NCBI RefSeq assembly: GCF_022829445.1
Contig: NZ_JAKSXY010000081.1
Coordinates: 1 to 64,000 of the forward strand
DNA: 64,000 nt
Direction: 5' to 3'
Source of the DNA: Methylobacterium sp. J-068
GTDB taxonomy: Bacteria; Pseudomonadota; Alphaproteobacteria; Rhizobiales; Beijerinckiaceae
Shown here: positions 22,642 to 31,505 of the stretch, piece after piece
Position numbering within the stretch: position 1 is the first letter of the stretch
How the letters are laid out: every line of letters starts with the position of its first letter
Made by a program: the position numbers and the translations under genes
Notes under the pieces: model-generated
Seen by the model: the letters and a program-made list of their open reading frames with translations, nothing else
What the model was told of the DNA's origin: nothing
Databases searched by the model: none

Positions 22642-24936
22642 ATGTCCCGCTCTTCACCATTCCAGGCTGCCGCCGAACCTGCGCCCTCCGGCGGCGAGGG
22701 ACTCGGACTGACGCAGCTTTCCGGCCTGCTGCGCCGGTCCTGGCGCTGGATCGTGATCCCGACCGCCCTCGCCACCATCGGCGCCGTCGCGTTCGTGCAG
22801 GTCGTCTCGCCCCGCTACACCGGCGAGGCCAAGATCCTGCTCGAGAGCCGCGAGGCGCCCTTCACCCGCAGCGCCCAGGAGCGCGGCGAGCAGCCCCAGC
22901 CCATCGACGAGCAGGCGGTGGCGAGCCAGGTGCAGGTGGTGATGTCGCGCGATCTGGCGCGGGAGGCGATCCGCCGCCTGTCGCTGGCCGGCAACGCCGA
23001 GTTCGATCCCAACGTCGCCGGGATCGGCCCGTTGCAGCGCGCCCTGATGATGATCGGGCTGGCCAAGAATCCGATGGAGCGCCCGCCCGAGGAGCGGATG
23101 CTGGAGACCTATTTCGACCGCCTCACGGTGTTCCCGGCGGGCAAGTCCCGCATCCTGACCGTGGAGTTCCGCTCCAAGGACCCGCATCTCGCGGCGCAGG
23201 CGGCCAACACCATCGCGGAACTCTACATCGCCTCCCTCGACGCGGCGAAAACCGACACCGCCCGCTACGCCTCCACCTGGCTCGGCGGCAACATCGAGAC
23301 CCTGCGCACCCGCGTGGCCGAGGCCGAGTCCAAGGTCGAGGTCTACCGGGCCAGGAACGGCCTCATCGCCACGGGCGGCAGCAACGGACAGCCGCTCGGC
23401 GCCCAGCAGCTCGGCGAGTTGTCGACCCAACTCTCCCAGGCCCGCACGGCCAAGGCGGACCTTGCCGGCCGCGCCAAGCTGATCAAGGAGATGATCAAGG
23501 ACGGCCGCGCCTTCGAGATCCCGGATGTCGCCAACAACGAGATCATCCGCCGCACGGTCGAGCAGCGCATCACCCTGCGCAATCAGCTGGCGCTGGAATC
23601 ACGGACCCTGCTTCCCGGTCATCCGCGAATCAAGGAACTGACGGCGCAGATCTCGGACCTCGACGCCCAGATCAAGGCCACCGCCGAGCGCGTGGTCCGC
23701 ACCCTGGAGAACGACGCCCGCATCGCCGAGGCCCGGGTCGAGAGCCTGGGCGCCGCCGTCGACGCGCAGCGCGACGTGGTCTCGAAAGGGAATTCCAGCG
23801 AGGTCCAGCTGCGCGCCCTGGAGCGCGAGGCCAAGGTGCAGCGCGAGCAGCTCGAATCCTACCTCTCGCGCTACCGCGAGGCCTCGGCCCGGGACGCCGA
23901 GAGCGCCACCCCGGCCGATGCCCGCGTGGTCTCTCGCGCCATCACGCCCGAGACCCCGTCCTTTCCCAAGAAGCTGCCGATCGTCCTCCTCGCGGCGGTG
24001 CTGGGGCTGCTGTTCTCCGTGGGCGGCGTCATCGCCCATCATCTGCTGAGGGACCCCGACGGCTCCGGCCGGCGCCGCCGCCTCGAATCCGACGCGGATG
24101 CCCCGTCCGCGGCGCCGGCGGTCCATAGCGAGCCCTTCGCCTTCCCCGAGGCCTCCCTCGCGATGACGCGGGCGGGTGCGGCGCCCGTGCGGGACGTCCC
24201 GTCCGCGATCGAGCCGGCGCGCGCCTCGGAGCCCGTCGTCGCGCGGAGCCCGGCACGCGGCACGGGCGCGACGCGTGTCAGGGAGGCGGCGGATTCCTAC
24301 GACCTCGACCAGCTCATCGCCCGCCTCGGCGCCGGGCCGGGACCGGCGGCTGATGCGGGCCGCACGGTCCTCGTCATCGAGACGAATCCGGCGCGCCGGA
24401 GCGGAGCCGGCCTCGCGGTCAGCCTCGGCGGGACCCTGGCCGCCCGGGCGAGCGCGGTGGTCCTCGATCTCAACGGCCCCGCCTGCGGGGAGGAGGAGGT
24501 CGGCCTCACCGATCTCGTGGCGGGCGAGGCCGCCTTCCTCGAGGTGATCCAGTCGATTCCCGGCTCGCGCCTTCACGCGATCCCGCGCGGCTTCCTCGAC
24601 GCCGCAATCCTGCTGGAGGAGCCGCAGGCCCTGGCGATCACCCTCGACGCCCTGGCACAGGCCTACGATTGGGTGGTGTGCCGGCTCGGAACCCCGCAGA
24701 CCCGCATCGCCCGCGACATCCTGGCGGCGGCGGGTCCGCAGATGGGCACCGTGGTGATCGCGTCCGACCGCGACCCGGAGGACGGCGATCTCGTCGATCT
24801 CTACACCCTCGCCGAGGCCTCCGGCGCCGGCCAGGTCCTGGTGGCCCAGGACCGGGCGGCCGCCTCGGCGGCGCCCCTGCGGCCCGCCTTCGAGACGGAC
24901 CACGCGGACATGCCGCTCCGTCTCTCCGCCGCCTGA
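22642..24936 (+). CDS. Wzc/GumC-type polysaccharide co-polymerase with degenerate kinase domain
   Basis: The 764-residue inner-membrane protein has a Wzz domain (LLRRSWRWIVIPTALATIGAV, then YTGEAKILLES). A long periplasmic coiled-coil region spans about residues 200-420, and a second membrane segment lies near 455 (LPIVLLAAVLGLLFSVGGVIA). The C-terminal part looks like a tyrosine-autokinase P-loop domain. The Walker A position reads ETNPARRSGAGLAVS with no GK(S/T), and the Walker A' strand is AVVLDLNGP without the usual second Asp. There is no Tyr-rich tail. It controls exopolysaccharide chain length and export, probably without kinase activity. Confidence 0.88.
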   Translation: MSRSSPFQAAAEPAPSGGEGLGLTQLSGLLRRSWRWIVIPTALATIGAVAFVQVVSPRYTGEAKILLESREAPFTRSAQERGEQPQPIDEQAVASQVQVVMSRDLAREAIRRLSLAGNAEFDPNVAGIGPLQRALMMIGLAKNPMERPPEERMLETYFDRLTVFPAGKSRILTVEFRSKDPHLAAQAANTIAELYIASLDAAKTDTARYASTWLGGNIETLRTRVAEAESKVEVYRARNGLIATGGSNGQPLGAQQLGELSTQLSQARTAKADLAGRAKLIKEMIKDGRAFEIPDVANNEIIRRTVEQRITLRNQLALESRTLLPGHPRIKELTAQISDLDAQIKATAERVVRTLENDARIAEARVESLGAAVDAQRDVVSKGNSSEVQLRALEREAKVQREQLESYLSRYREASARDAESATPADARVVSRAITPETPSFPKKLPIVLLAAVLGLLFSVGGVIAHHLLRDPDGSGRRRRLESDADAPSAAPAVHSEPFAFPEASLAMTRAGAAPVRDVPSAIEPARASEPVVARSPARGTGATRVREAADSYDLDQLIARLGAGPGPAADAGRTVLVIETNPARRSGAGLAVSLGGTLAARASAVVLDLNGPACGEEEVGLTDLVAGEAAFLEVIQSIPGSRLHAIPRGFLDAAILLEEPQALAITLDALAQAYDWVVCRLGTPQTRIARDILAAAGPQMGTVVIASDRDPEDGDLVDLYTLAEASGAGQVLVAQDRAAASAAPLRPAFETDHADMPLRLSAA

Positions 24937-24958
24937 TCCGGCGCACCGATCCGACACG

Positions 24959-25004
24959 ACGCGAAACGCCGCCCACGGTCATCCCGGAGGGCGGCGTTTC
25001 GCGT
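24959..25004. terminator. Bidirectional terminator between convergent genes
   Basis: A perfect 16-bp stem (ACGCGAAACGCCGCCC and its complement) with a 14-base loop lies between the stops of the co-polymerase gene and the CelD-like gene. AAA/TTT runs sit inside the stem rather than after it. Confidence 0.7.
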
Positions 25005-25026
25005 GACGGACCCCTTCGATTCCGGG

Positions 25027-26226
25027 CTACTCGGCCGGTGCCACGGGCCGGCGGCGCAGGCGTGCCACCCATCGCATCAGGCGCGGATCGCGCTTGATCC
25101 GGCGCTTGAGGCGCGCGATCCCGATCGTCTTGAGGGCGAACAGGTGGCCGCGCAGCGTCACCGGAATGGCGACCTCGCCGAGCGCGATGGTCTCGTCGCA
25201 GATGCTGGACTTGTAGCGGGCCTCGCCGACGCCGAGGTCGAAGGCGCGGCGGCCCCGTGCGGTCTGCTCGCCGATGAGGTGATGCAGCAGGATGTCGCCC
25301 GGACTCGACCGGCTGACCACCGGATCGGCATCGAACGACGTCACCATGCCGCTGTAGCGGAGGGCGTCGACGGCGCCGGCGAAGACCGCGAAGACGCGGC
25401 CGGTCCGGGTCGCGACCAGGGCGCTCACCTCGATGGCGGGGATGCCTCCCTCGACCGAGGCACCCTGTGCCAGGAAATCGCGCACGGCCGCATCGGCATA
25501 GGGATTGGCGATGCCCATGGCGGCGAACCGGCTCGCCTTCTGCCCGTAGAACGCGTCGAGGTAGGAGGCGACCTCCTCGGGCGTGGCGGCGCGCCGGCAC
25601 TCGACCGGGCCGAAGGCCTCGACGAGCTTCTTCTCCTTCGAGCGCAGCTTCTTGCGCGCATCGCCGCTGAACACCCGCTTCACCGTCGATTCGGGATCGG
25701 GCCCGAGGATCAGCCCGTAGGCGTCGCTCGGCGAGGGCTCGGCCCGGACCGACATCGGGTTGGCGGCGCCGTCCCAGAAGCGCGGCTGGTGCGAGAGGGC
25801 GTAGACGTCGATGCCGGTGCGGCGGCCGAGGTTGCGAAGCTGCTCGGCGAGATCCTCCGGGCGCATCGCGGCGGCCTCGCGCGAGGCGAAGAGGGGCATG
25901 TGGTAGTTGGCGTGCTTGGCCCCGACCACGCGGGCGACGCGCATCCCCCCCTCGCGGGCGACGACGAGGGGGATCAGGACGCGCGGGCGTCCGGCGGCAT
26001 CGCGCAGGACGACGATGCGCAGGTCGGCTTCGGGCTCCACGCCGGCATAGGCCGCCACCCAGTCGAAGCGCTGATAGGGCGTCGCCAGCACCGCCGGGTC
26101 GGCCTCCATCCCGCGCCACAACGCCTCGACGGCGGCCAGATCGCCGAAGACCTCCGCGCTGAGGTCGCCTTTCGCCTGCTCACGCATCGCCCCGGCTCCG
26201 ATTCGCCCCTGAGCAAGAACAGCCAT
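25027..26226 (-). CDS. CelD/BcsL-type GNAT acyltransferase, polysaccharide-associated
   Basis: The 399-residue protein matches the BioF2/CelD-like acetyltransferase family. It has YQRFDWVAAYAGVEPEADLRIVVLRD near the N-terminus, KKLRSKEKKLVEAFGPVECRRA in the middle, and the GNAT core SSPGDILLHHLIGEQTARGRRAFDLGVGEARYKSSI near residues 300-335. Such proteins are found in cellulose and exopolysaccharide clusters and may acylate the polymer or its precursors. The ATG at 26226 gives a normal family length; an ATG 13 codons later is possible. It is divergent from the polysaccharide deacetylase gene. The substrate is unknown. Confidence 0.83.
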   Translation of the reverse strand: MAVLAQGRIGAGAMREQAKGDLSAEVFGDLAAVEALWRGMEADPAVLATPYQRFDWVAAYAGVEPEADLRIVVLRDAAGRPRVLIPLVVAREGGMRVARVVGAKHANYHMPLFASREAAAMRPEDLAEQLRNLGRRTGIDVYALSHQPRFWDGAANPMSVRAEPSPSDAYGLILGPDPESTVKRVFSGDARKKLRSKEKKLVEAFGPVECRRAATPEEVASYLDAFYGQKASRFAAMGIANPYADAAVRDFLAQGASVEGGIPAIEVSALVATRTGRVFAVFAGAVDALRYSGMVTSFDADPVVSRSSPGDILLHHLIGEQTARGRRAFDLGVGEARYKSSICDETIALGEVAIPVTLRGHLFALKTIGIARLKRRIKRDPRLMRWVARLRRRPVAPAE

Positions 26227-26263
26227 GCCATCACCCCCGGTGGCCGGCGGCCGTACACCGCCG

Positions 26264-26282
26264 AATTGTTTCCGTGATGCGG
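26264..26282. promoter_or_regulatory. Second copy of the candidate EPS regulatory block
   Basis: AATTGTTTCCGTGATGCGG nearly repeats the block at 21674-21690, in the same orientation relative to a minus-strand polysaccharide gene. It lies in the 174-base divergent gap between the acyltransferase and deacetylase genes. CTCTTAACC follows a few bases later. Confidence 0.4.
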
Positions 26283-26400
26283 CCGCATCTCTTAACCGGC
26301 GGGTGACGGCAGCCCCGCGCGGCCGGATCTCTGCGGGCGTGGGTAACGAAACCTTGCCGATTGGCATGCATGCCTGCCGGTGCGTGACGGGGGATTCACC

Positions 26401-27489
26401 ATGTCGACCGCCGAGACACCGTCGAGCACCGGGACGCCTGCCCTGAGCCGGCGCCACCGCCTGTTCGCCGCCGGGTTCCGCGCCATCGCGGCGAGCCGGG
26501 CCGATCGCTGGCTCGGCCCCGTGGCGCGCGGGCGCGGGCTCATCCTGACCTTCCATCACGTCCACCCCGACGCGCCGGGCCCCTACGCCCCCAACGGCCT
26601 GCTGACGATCACGCCCGACTTCCTCGACCGCACGCTCGGCCTGGTGCGCGCGCGCGGCTTCGAGATCATCGGCCTCGACGCCCTGCCCGGGCGCCTCTCG
26701 AACGGGGGGCCGCCCTTCGTGGTACTCACCTTCGACGACGGCTACCGCGACAACGCCACGCACGCGGCCCCCGTCCTCCGGCGCCACGGCGCGCCCTGGA
26801 CCCTGTTCGTCACCAGCGATTTCATCCTGGGCCGGGGCCGGCTGTGGTGGCTTGAACTGGAACGGGCGATCCGCCGCCTCGACCGGGTGCGGATCGCGGA
26901 CGGGACCGGAACGATCGACCTGCCCGCCCGCGACGCGGCGGAGAAATCACACGCCTTCGAGACGGTCTATCGCACCCTGCGGGCCGGGCCGGAGGCGCGG
27001 CTCCTCTCCGCGATCGCGGATCTCTGCGCCGAGGCCGGTATCGCCCCAGGCACCCTGGCCGCCGAACTCTGCCTGACCGGCGCGGAACTGCGGGCACTCG
27101 GCCGCGATCCGAGCGTCACCTTCGGCGCGCACACGATCAGCCACCCGATGCTGGCCAAGCACGACGCCGCCACCGCGCAGCGGGAGATCGTGGAGGGCCG
27201 GCGGCGGATCGAGGTGGAACTCGGACGTCCGGTGAACCACCTGTCCTACCCGGTGGGCGATCCGACCTCGGCGGGGGGGCGGGAATTCGACATCGCCCGT
27301 GCGGCCGGCTTCGCGACGGCGGTGACGACCCGGCCGGGCCATCTCTTCGCGGCCCATGCCGAGCACCTGCACGCGCTGCCCCGCGTCTCGGTGAACGGTC
27401 ACCATCAGACCGAAGCGGCCCTCTCGGCGCTGCTCTCGGGGGTTCCGTTCCTGGCCTGGAACCGGGGACGCCGGCTCAACGTGGATTGA
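26401..27489 (+). CDS. Polysaccharide deacetylase (carbohydrate esterase 4)
   Basis: The 362-residue protein contains the NodB homology domain: LILTFHHVHPD, VVLTFDDGYRDNA with the catalytic Asp pair, and the metal-binding motif HTISHPML (H-x3-H) near residue 247. The catalytic-site region HLSYPVGDPTS follows. A domain of about 70 residues is inserted between the first two motif groups. No signal peptide is evident. ATG 26401 follows GGGGGA by six bases; GTG 26380 is the alternative. It probably removes N- or O-acetyl groups from exopolysaccharide. Confidence 0.9.
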   Translation: MSTAETPSSTGTPALSRRHRLFAAGFRAIAASRADRWLGPVARGRGLILTFHHVHPDAPGPYAPNGLLTITPDFLDRTLGLVRARGFEIIGLDALPGRLSNGGPPFVVLTFDDGYRDNATHAAPVLRRHGAPWTLFVTSDFILGRGRLWWLELERAIRRLDRVRIADGTGTIDLPARDAAEKSHAFETVYRTLRAGPEARLLSAIADLCAEAGIAPGTLAAELCLTGAELRALGRDPSVTFGAHTISHPMLAKHDAATAQREIVEGRRRIEVELGRPVNHLSYPVGDPTSAGGREFDIARAAGFATAVTTRPGHLFAAHAEHLHALPRVSVNGHHQTEAALSALLSGVPFLAWNRGRRLNVD

Positions 27490-27495
27490 GGGCCG

Positions 27496-27912
27496 TCAGC
27501 GCCGCCGGCGGTGGCGGCGATACGAGCGGCTCTCGCCACCGGCGACGGCGAAGCTGGCGCTCTGGCGGCCGTGGCGCGCGTGGCGGCCCCGGCGCCCGCG
27601 ACGCCCGACCGAGGTGATCGCCGCCTCCGTCGCCGCAGCCCCCGCCGCGATGGTCTGGGGGATGGCCGCCAGAGCGGTGGCGACAGACGCCGAGGCCGAG
27701 GCCGATCCCGTCGCGAAGCCGCCCGCGACGTTCTTGGCGGCCGGTCCGAACATGGCGAGGCACTGGTTGTAGGCGAGGTCGTTCTTCAGGCGCTCGCAAT
27801 CCGAGACGGAGCGCGGCGCGGATTGCGCCAAGGCGGCTCCCCCCGGGAGCCCCTGGGACACGGACAGGAGGGAGAGGCCGAGCGAGAGCAGAAACGGGCG
27901 CAGACGTGGCAT
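27496..27912 (-). CDS. Small secreted basic protein, unknown function
   Basis: The 138-residue product has a signal peptide (LSLGLSLLSVSQGLPGGAALA). A short motif with two Cys follows (SDCERLKNDLAYNQCLAMFGP), then a Ser/Ala-rich middle. The Arg/His-rich tail (GRRGRRGRHARHGRQ, ending SYRRHRRRR) is strongly basic. The Cys-containing motif resembles one I associate with alphaproteobacterial hypothetical proteins; I know no function. The basic tail could bind nucleic acid or acidic exopolysaccharide. It is convergent with the deacetylase gene, six bases apart. Confidence 0.6.
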   Translation of the reverse strand: MPRLRPFLLSLGLSLLSVSQGLPGGAALAQSAPRSVSDCERLKNDLAYNQCLAMFGPAAKNVAGGFATGSASASASVATALAAIPQTIAAGAAATEAAITSVGRRGRRGRHARHGRQSASFAVAGGESRSYRRHRRRR

Positions 27913-28025
27913 TGAGCGGTACGACGGCCTCTTGACGAATGACACGGCCCGCTTCTGGCGCGCGAGTACGGCGAAAACCCGACACCGGACGACGATTTTC
28001 ACAGGTTGCGACCTCGGCGCGGCTT

Positions 28026-28244
28026 CTACCGGTCGCTGCGCGGGTCGTTCCTGCCCATCCAGCTGATCAGCGGCATGAGCGGGAAGATCCAGGCGATGCC
28101 GAGCAGCGCGTAGAGGATGGCCTGGACGGGGGCCGGCGTCTGCGAGATGCGGCTATCAGCCAGCGCCATGGCCAGCGGCGCGTAGATGATGATGAAGGCC
28201 AGCATCACGATCGTGCCGATCAGCGAGCGGGTGCGACGGCGCAT
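28026..28244 (-). CDS. DUF2842 small membrane protein
   Basis: The 72-residue protein has two predicted transmembrane helices (LIGTIVMLAFIIIYAPLAMAL and ILYALLGIAWIFPLMPLISWM) and a polar C-terminus. Length, topology and the final W-M-G-R motif fit DUF2842, a family confined mostly to Alphaproteobacteria. The function is not known. It stands alone between unrelated genes. Confidence 0.8.
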   Translation of the reverse strand: MRRRTRSLIGTIVMLAFIIIYAPLAMALADSRISQTPAPVQAILYALLGIAWIFPLMPLISWMGRNDPRSDR

Positions 28245-28350
28245 CGGCCTTGTCCTCGAAACGCAGGGTTATCCTGCCGGCGGCGTAGAGCGGCCGGACC
28301 ACGATGGCAACGGGCTGGCCCGCGACCCTTTCATCGGCGTTCAAGCAGCG

Positions 28351-29109
28351 TCACAGCTCGGCCGAGCGGTTCGACAGCTCCATCCGCAATTGCCGGGCGG
28401 CCTCCTGCAGGGCCGCGTCCCGCCGCCGCCGGGGCCGGGGCACCGCGATCCGCATCTCCGCCGCGAGACGGCCGGGGCTGCCCGCCAGCACCACCACCCG
28501 GTCGGCCAGCGTCACGGCCTCGTCGATGTCGTGGGTGACGAACAGGATCGTTTTCCGGGTCGCCGCCTGGATGCGCTGCAACTCGTCCTGGAGGCCCTCG
28601 CGGGTGAAGCTGTCGAGCGCCGAGAATGGTTCGTCCATCAGGAGGACGTCGGGATCGACGGCGAGCGCCCGGGCGATGGCGACGCGCTGGCGCTGGCCGC
28701 CGGAGAGCTGATGCGGCCAGCGCTGGCCGAGGTCGCCGAGGCCGACGAGGTCGAGCATCCCTTGCGCCTTGGCGAGGCGTTCCGCCTTCGAGAGGCCGCT
28801 GCCCTCGAGCCCGAAGGCCACGTTGGCGACGACCCGGCGCCACGGCAGCAGGCGCGCGTCCTGGAACACCAGGGCCATGGGCGTGCGGCAATCCGGCCGG
28901 GGGGCCAGCCGAACGGTGCCGGAACTGGGCTTGGCCAGCCCGATCAGCACGCGCAGCACCGTCGACTTGCCGACCCCGGACTCGCCGACGATGACGAGGA
29001 ACTCGCCCCGGGCCACGTCGAGGTCGAGATCCGACAGGATGACGTTGCGGGTGCCGGCGCGCTCGTAGGCGAGGCTTAAGCCCGCGATGGAAATGATCGG
29101 CTCGGACAT
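28351..29109 (-). CDS. ABC transporter ATP-binding protein (nitrate/sulfonate/taurine type)
   Basis: The 252-residue ATPase has Walker A GESGVGKST, signature LSGGQRQRVAIARAL, Walker B VLLMDEPFSALD and H-loop VTHDIDEA. Sequence and length place it with the SsuB/TauB/NrtD group. Its start is one base after the stop of the permease gene, so the two are one operon. No periplasmic binding protein lies in the window near it, so the substrate is undetermined (sulfonates, nitrate, taurine, thiamine precursors or similar). Confidence 0.9.
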   Translation of the reverse strand: MSEPIISIAGLSLAYERAGTRNVILSDLDLDVARGEFLVIVGESGVGKSTVLRVLIGLAKPSSGTVRLAPRPDCRTPMALVFQDARLLPWRRVVANVAFGLEGSGLSKAERLAKAQGMLDLVGLGDLGQRWPHQLSGGQRQRVAIARALAVDPDVLLMDEPFSALDSFTREGLQDELQRIQAATRKTILFVTHDIDEAVTLADRVVVLAGSPGRLAAEMRIAVPRPRRRRDAALQEAARQLRMELSNRSAEL

Positions 29110-29110
29110 C

Positions 29111-29863
29111 TCAGGCGCGCCACCGTAGGAGCCACCCCTGGAGGGCGACGAAGGCCGTGTCGAACAGGCCGTAGAGGGCGGCCATGGTGAGCATGTAGAC
29201 GACGACGATGTCGGTGGAGAGCAGGCTCGAGGCCTGCATCATCCGGGCGCCGACGCCGGGCACGCCGAAGATCTCGGCGGCCACCACCGCCATCCAGGCC
29301 TGGCCCAGGGCCGTGCGCAGCCCGACGAGGATGCCCGGCGTCGCGGCCGGCAGCAGGATCTTGGTGAGGCGGGCCCAGGGCGAGCCGAAGCCGAAGGCCT
29401 GCGCCACCTCAACGAGATCCCGGTCGACGCCGCGCACGGCCCCTTGCGTCGCGAAGAACACGATCCAGAACACGCCGATGGCGATGATGAACACGGCGGC
29501 CTCCGGCTGGACGCCGAACCAGATGATGGCGAACGGCACCCAGGCGAGGCCGGGGATCGGCCGCAGCAGGCGCACGATCCAGGCCGTGACCGCCTCGAAC
29601 CCGCGGAACATGCCGCTCAGCAGCCCGAGCGCGATGCCCATGCCCGCCCCGACCCCGAGGCCGGCCACGTAATGGCTCAGGCTCGACAGCACCGCCTCGC
29701 CCCAGACGCCGAGGCGCACCTCGTTGAGGAAAGCGGCCGGAATCGTGCTCGGCGGCGGCAGGAAGGCCGGGTTGATCAGGCCGAGACGCGGCATCGCCTC
29801 CCAGAACAGCAGGAAGGCGAGGAGGCCGGCCGCCGCCAGCGCCGTGGAGCGCAGCGCCCTCAT
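29111..29863 (-). CDS. ABC transporter permease (SsuC/TauC type)
   Basis: The 250-residue membrane protein has a binding-protein-dependent transport domain with about six transmembrane helices and the EAA-type motif near VAQAFGFGSPWARLTKILLPAATPGILVGLR. It belongs to the SsuC/TauC/NrtB group. ATG 29863 has CGGAGG eight bases upstream and begins a normal first helix; the longer ORF lacks these. It is co-transcribed with the ATPase downstream. The usual third gene, a binding protein, is missing here. Confidence 0.9.
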   Translation of the reverse strand: MRALRSTALAAAGLLAFLLFWEAMPRLGLINPAFLPPPSTIPAAFLNEVRLGVWGEAVLSSLSHYVAGLGVGAGMGIALGLLSGMFRGFEAVTAWIVRLLRPIPGLAWVPFAIIWFGVQPEAAVFIIAIGVFWIVFFATQGAVRGVDRDLVEVAQAFGFGSPWARLTKILLPAATPGILVGLRTALGQAWMAVVAAEIFGVPGVGARMMQASSLLSTDIVVVYMLTMAALYGLFDTAFVALQGWLLRWRA

Positions 29864-30046
29864 GGCCGCGCCTCCGGAGCGCCGCGACGCGCGCCGTTTC
29901 GGGTGGCGTGCCACGACGGATGTGTCTGAGAGATCATCGGGATCGATTGCTTCACGGGTCTGCGGGCGGCGCGCGCCCGTTCGGAGGAACCCGGCAGCGT
30001 CGCCCGATGGCGGGCGAAGCACGGGCGCGTTCGCATGTCGAGGGGA

Positions 30047-31060
30047 TCAGACCTCATAATACCGGCGGTACCACGCCACGAAGGCAGGGATTCCGACGGA
30101 GAGCGGCGTTTCCGGCACGCTGCCGACGAGGGCCCGCAGGAGATCGGTGCTCGCATGCGTGCGGGGCACGTCGCCGGGAGGCAGGGGTTTCAGGACGCGC
30201 TCGGCGGAGCGCCCGAGGGCGCGCTCCAATTCGTCGATCATCGCATCGACGCGGACGGGCCGGCCGCCGCCGATATTGACCAGCCGGAACGGCGCCACGG
30301 GGCTCAGGGTGTCACCGGCCAGGACTGGCCCTCCCGCGCCGCCCGGCAGGGGCGGGGGCCGATCCATCAGCCCCCGGATCGCGGCGACGAGATCGTCGAT
30401 GTAGGTGAAGTCGCGCTCGGCCGCGCCGCCCGCGAACACCTCGATGGGCTCGCCCGCCAGGATCTTCCGGGTGAACAGGAACAGGGCCATGTCCGGCCGA
30501 CCCCAGGGCCCGTAGACCGTGAAGAACCGGAAGGCCGTCGTCGGAATGGCGAAGAGGTGGCTGTAGGCATGCGCCATCGCCTCGCCGGCGAGCTTCGAGG
30601 CGGCATAGAGGGTCAGCGGCGTCACCGCCGCGTCGGCCTCGCGGAACGGCGTCGCGGTGTTGCCGCCATAGGCCGAACTGGTGGAGGCGAACAGGAGGTG
30701 GCGCACCGGATGCGCCCGCACCGCCTCGATCAGGTTGGCCATGCCGGCGAGGTTGGCGTCCACGTAGGCGGCCGGATTCTCGAGGCTGTGGCGCACGCCG
30801 GCCTGGGCCGCGAGGTGGACGACGATCTCGGGCGCCGCCCGCCCGATGGCCTCGAGCAGGGCGCCCGGCGCCTCCAGCCGCGCCTCGACGGCGGTGAAGT
30901 TCGGGTTCCGCGCGAGGTCCGCGTGGCGCGCCCGCTTCAGGCCGACATCGTAGTAATCGCTGAACCCGTCGAAGCCGGTCACGGCATGGCCCTCGCCCAG
31001 GAGGCGGCGGGCGAGATGGAAGCCGATGAATCCGGCGGTGCCGGTCACGAAGACGCGCAT
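30047..31060 (-). CDS. NAD-dependent epimerase, UDP-glucuronate 4-epimerase-like
   Basis: The 337-residue protein is an extended short-chain dehydrogenase. It has the NAD motif GTAGFIG at residue 7, a STSSAYGGN strand, and the catalytic Tyr/Lys in YAASKLAGE. GFDGFSDYYDVGLKRARHADL near residue 30 and the AERDFTYIDDLVAAI segment are typical of the UDP-glucuronate 4-epimerase (LspL/CapI) group. It would supply UDP-galacturonate for exopolysaccharide or lipopolysaccharide. It ends the polysaccharide-related region. Confidence 0.88.
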   Translation of the reverse strand: MRVFVTGTAGFIGFHLARRLLGEGHAVTGFDGFSDYYDVGLKRARHADLARNPNFTAVEARLEAPGALLEAIGRAAPEIVVHLAAQAGVRHSLENPAAYVDANLAGMANLIEAVRAHPVRHLLFASTSSAYGGNTATPFREADAAVTPLTLYAASKLAGEAMAHAYSHLFAIPTTAFRFFTVYGPWGRPDMALFLFTRKILAGEPIEVFAGGAAERDFTYIDDLVAAIRGLMDRPPPLPGGAGGPVLAGDTLSPVAPFRLVNIGGGRPVRVDAMIDELERALGRSAERVLKPLPPGDVPRTHASTDLLRALVGSVPETPLSVGIPAFVAWYRRYYEV

Positions 31061-31505
31061 CGTGTTCCTTGCGGCCTTCCGAACCGGGGAGCCTGGGTCT
31101 CGACCTACACCCCCGTCCGCGCGACCTCAAGAAACGCCCTCCGGTCCTCGAAGCGTGGGACGCATGCCGCGTCGACGGATGAGAGCCCGAGCCTCGTTCG
31201 TGCGCATGGCCGACCGGGTGCCTGCGTCATCGGCGATGGCGCGAATCCTGTGCGTTGCAACACACGCATGCGCAAGCCCTTGTTTGCCGAGCGCCAAACC
31301 CCAGATATAACAGCATCATGACGCTGTCGCGTCCGGTCCGGCCGCGCCCTCGACACCCTTCGTGTCGACGATTTCCTTCACGATTGTCCGCGGCTGCCTG
31401 CCGGGTCCCTGTGAGGGAAGGGTCTGTCAGAACGCGATGCGCTTCTCAACTGAAACATTCCGTGGGGCCTCGCCCGCGAAACCCAGTCCGCGAGTCATCC
31501 TATCC
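31061..31505. other. Intergenic region, no clear gene
   Basis: These 445 bases lie between divergent genes. Short ORFs on both strands lack ribosome sites and motifs. A weak promoter-like pair for the plus-strand gene is TTGTTT near 31279 with GATATA 18 bases later. I see nothing else I can support. Confidence 0.35.
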
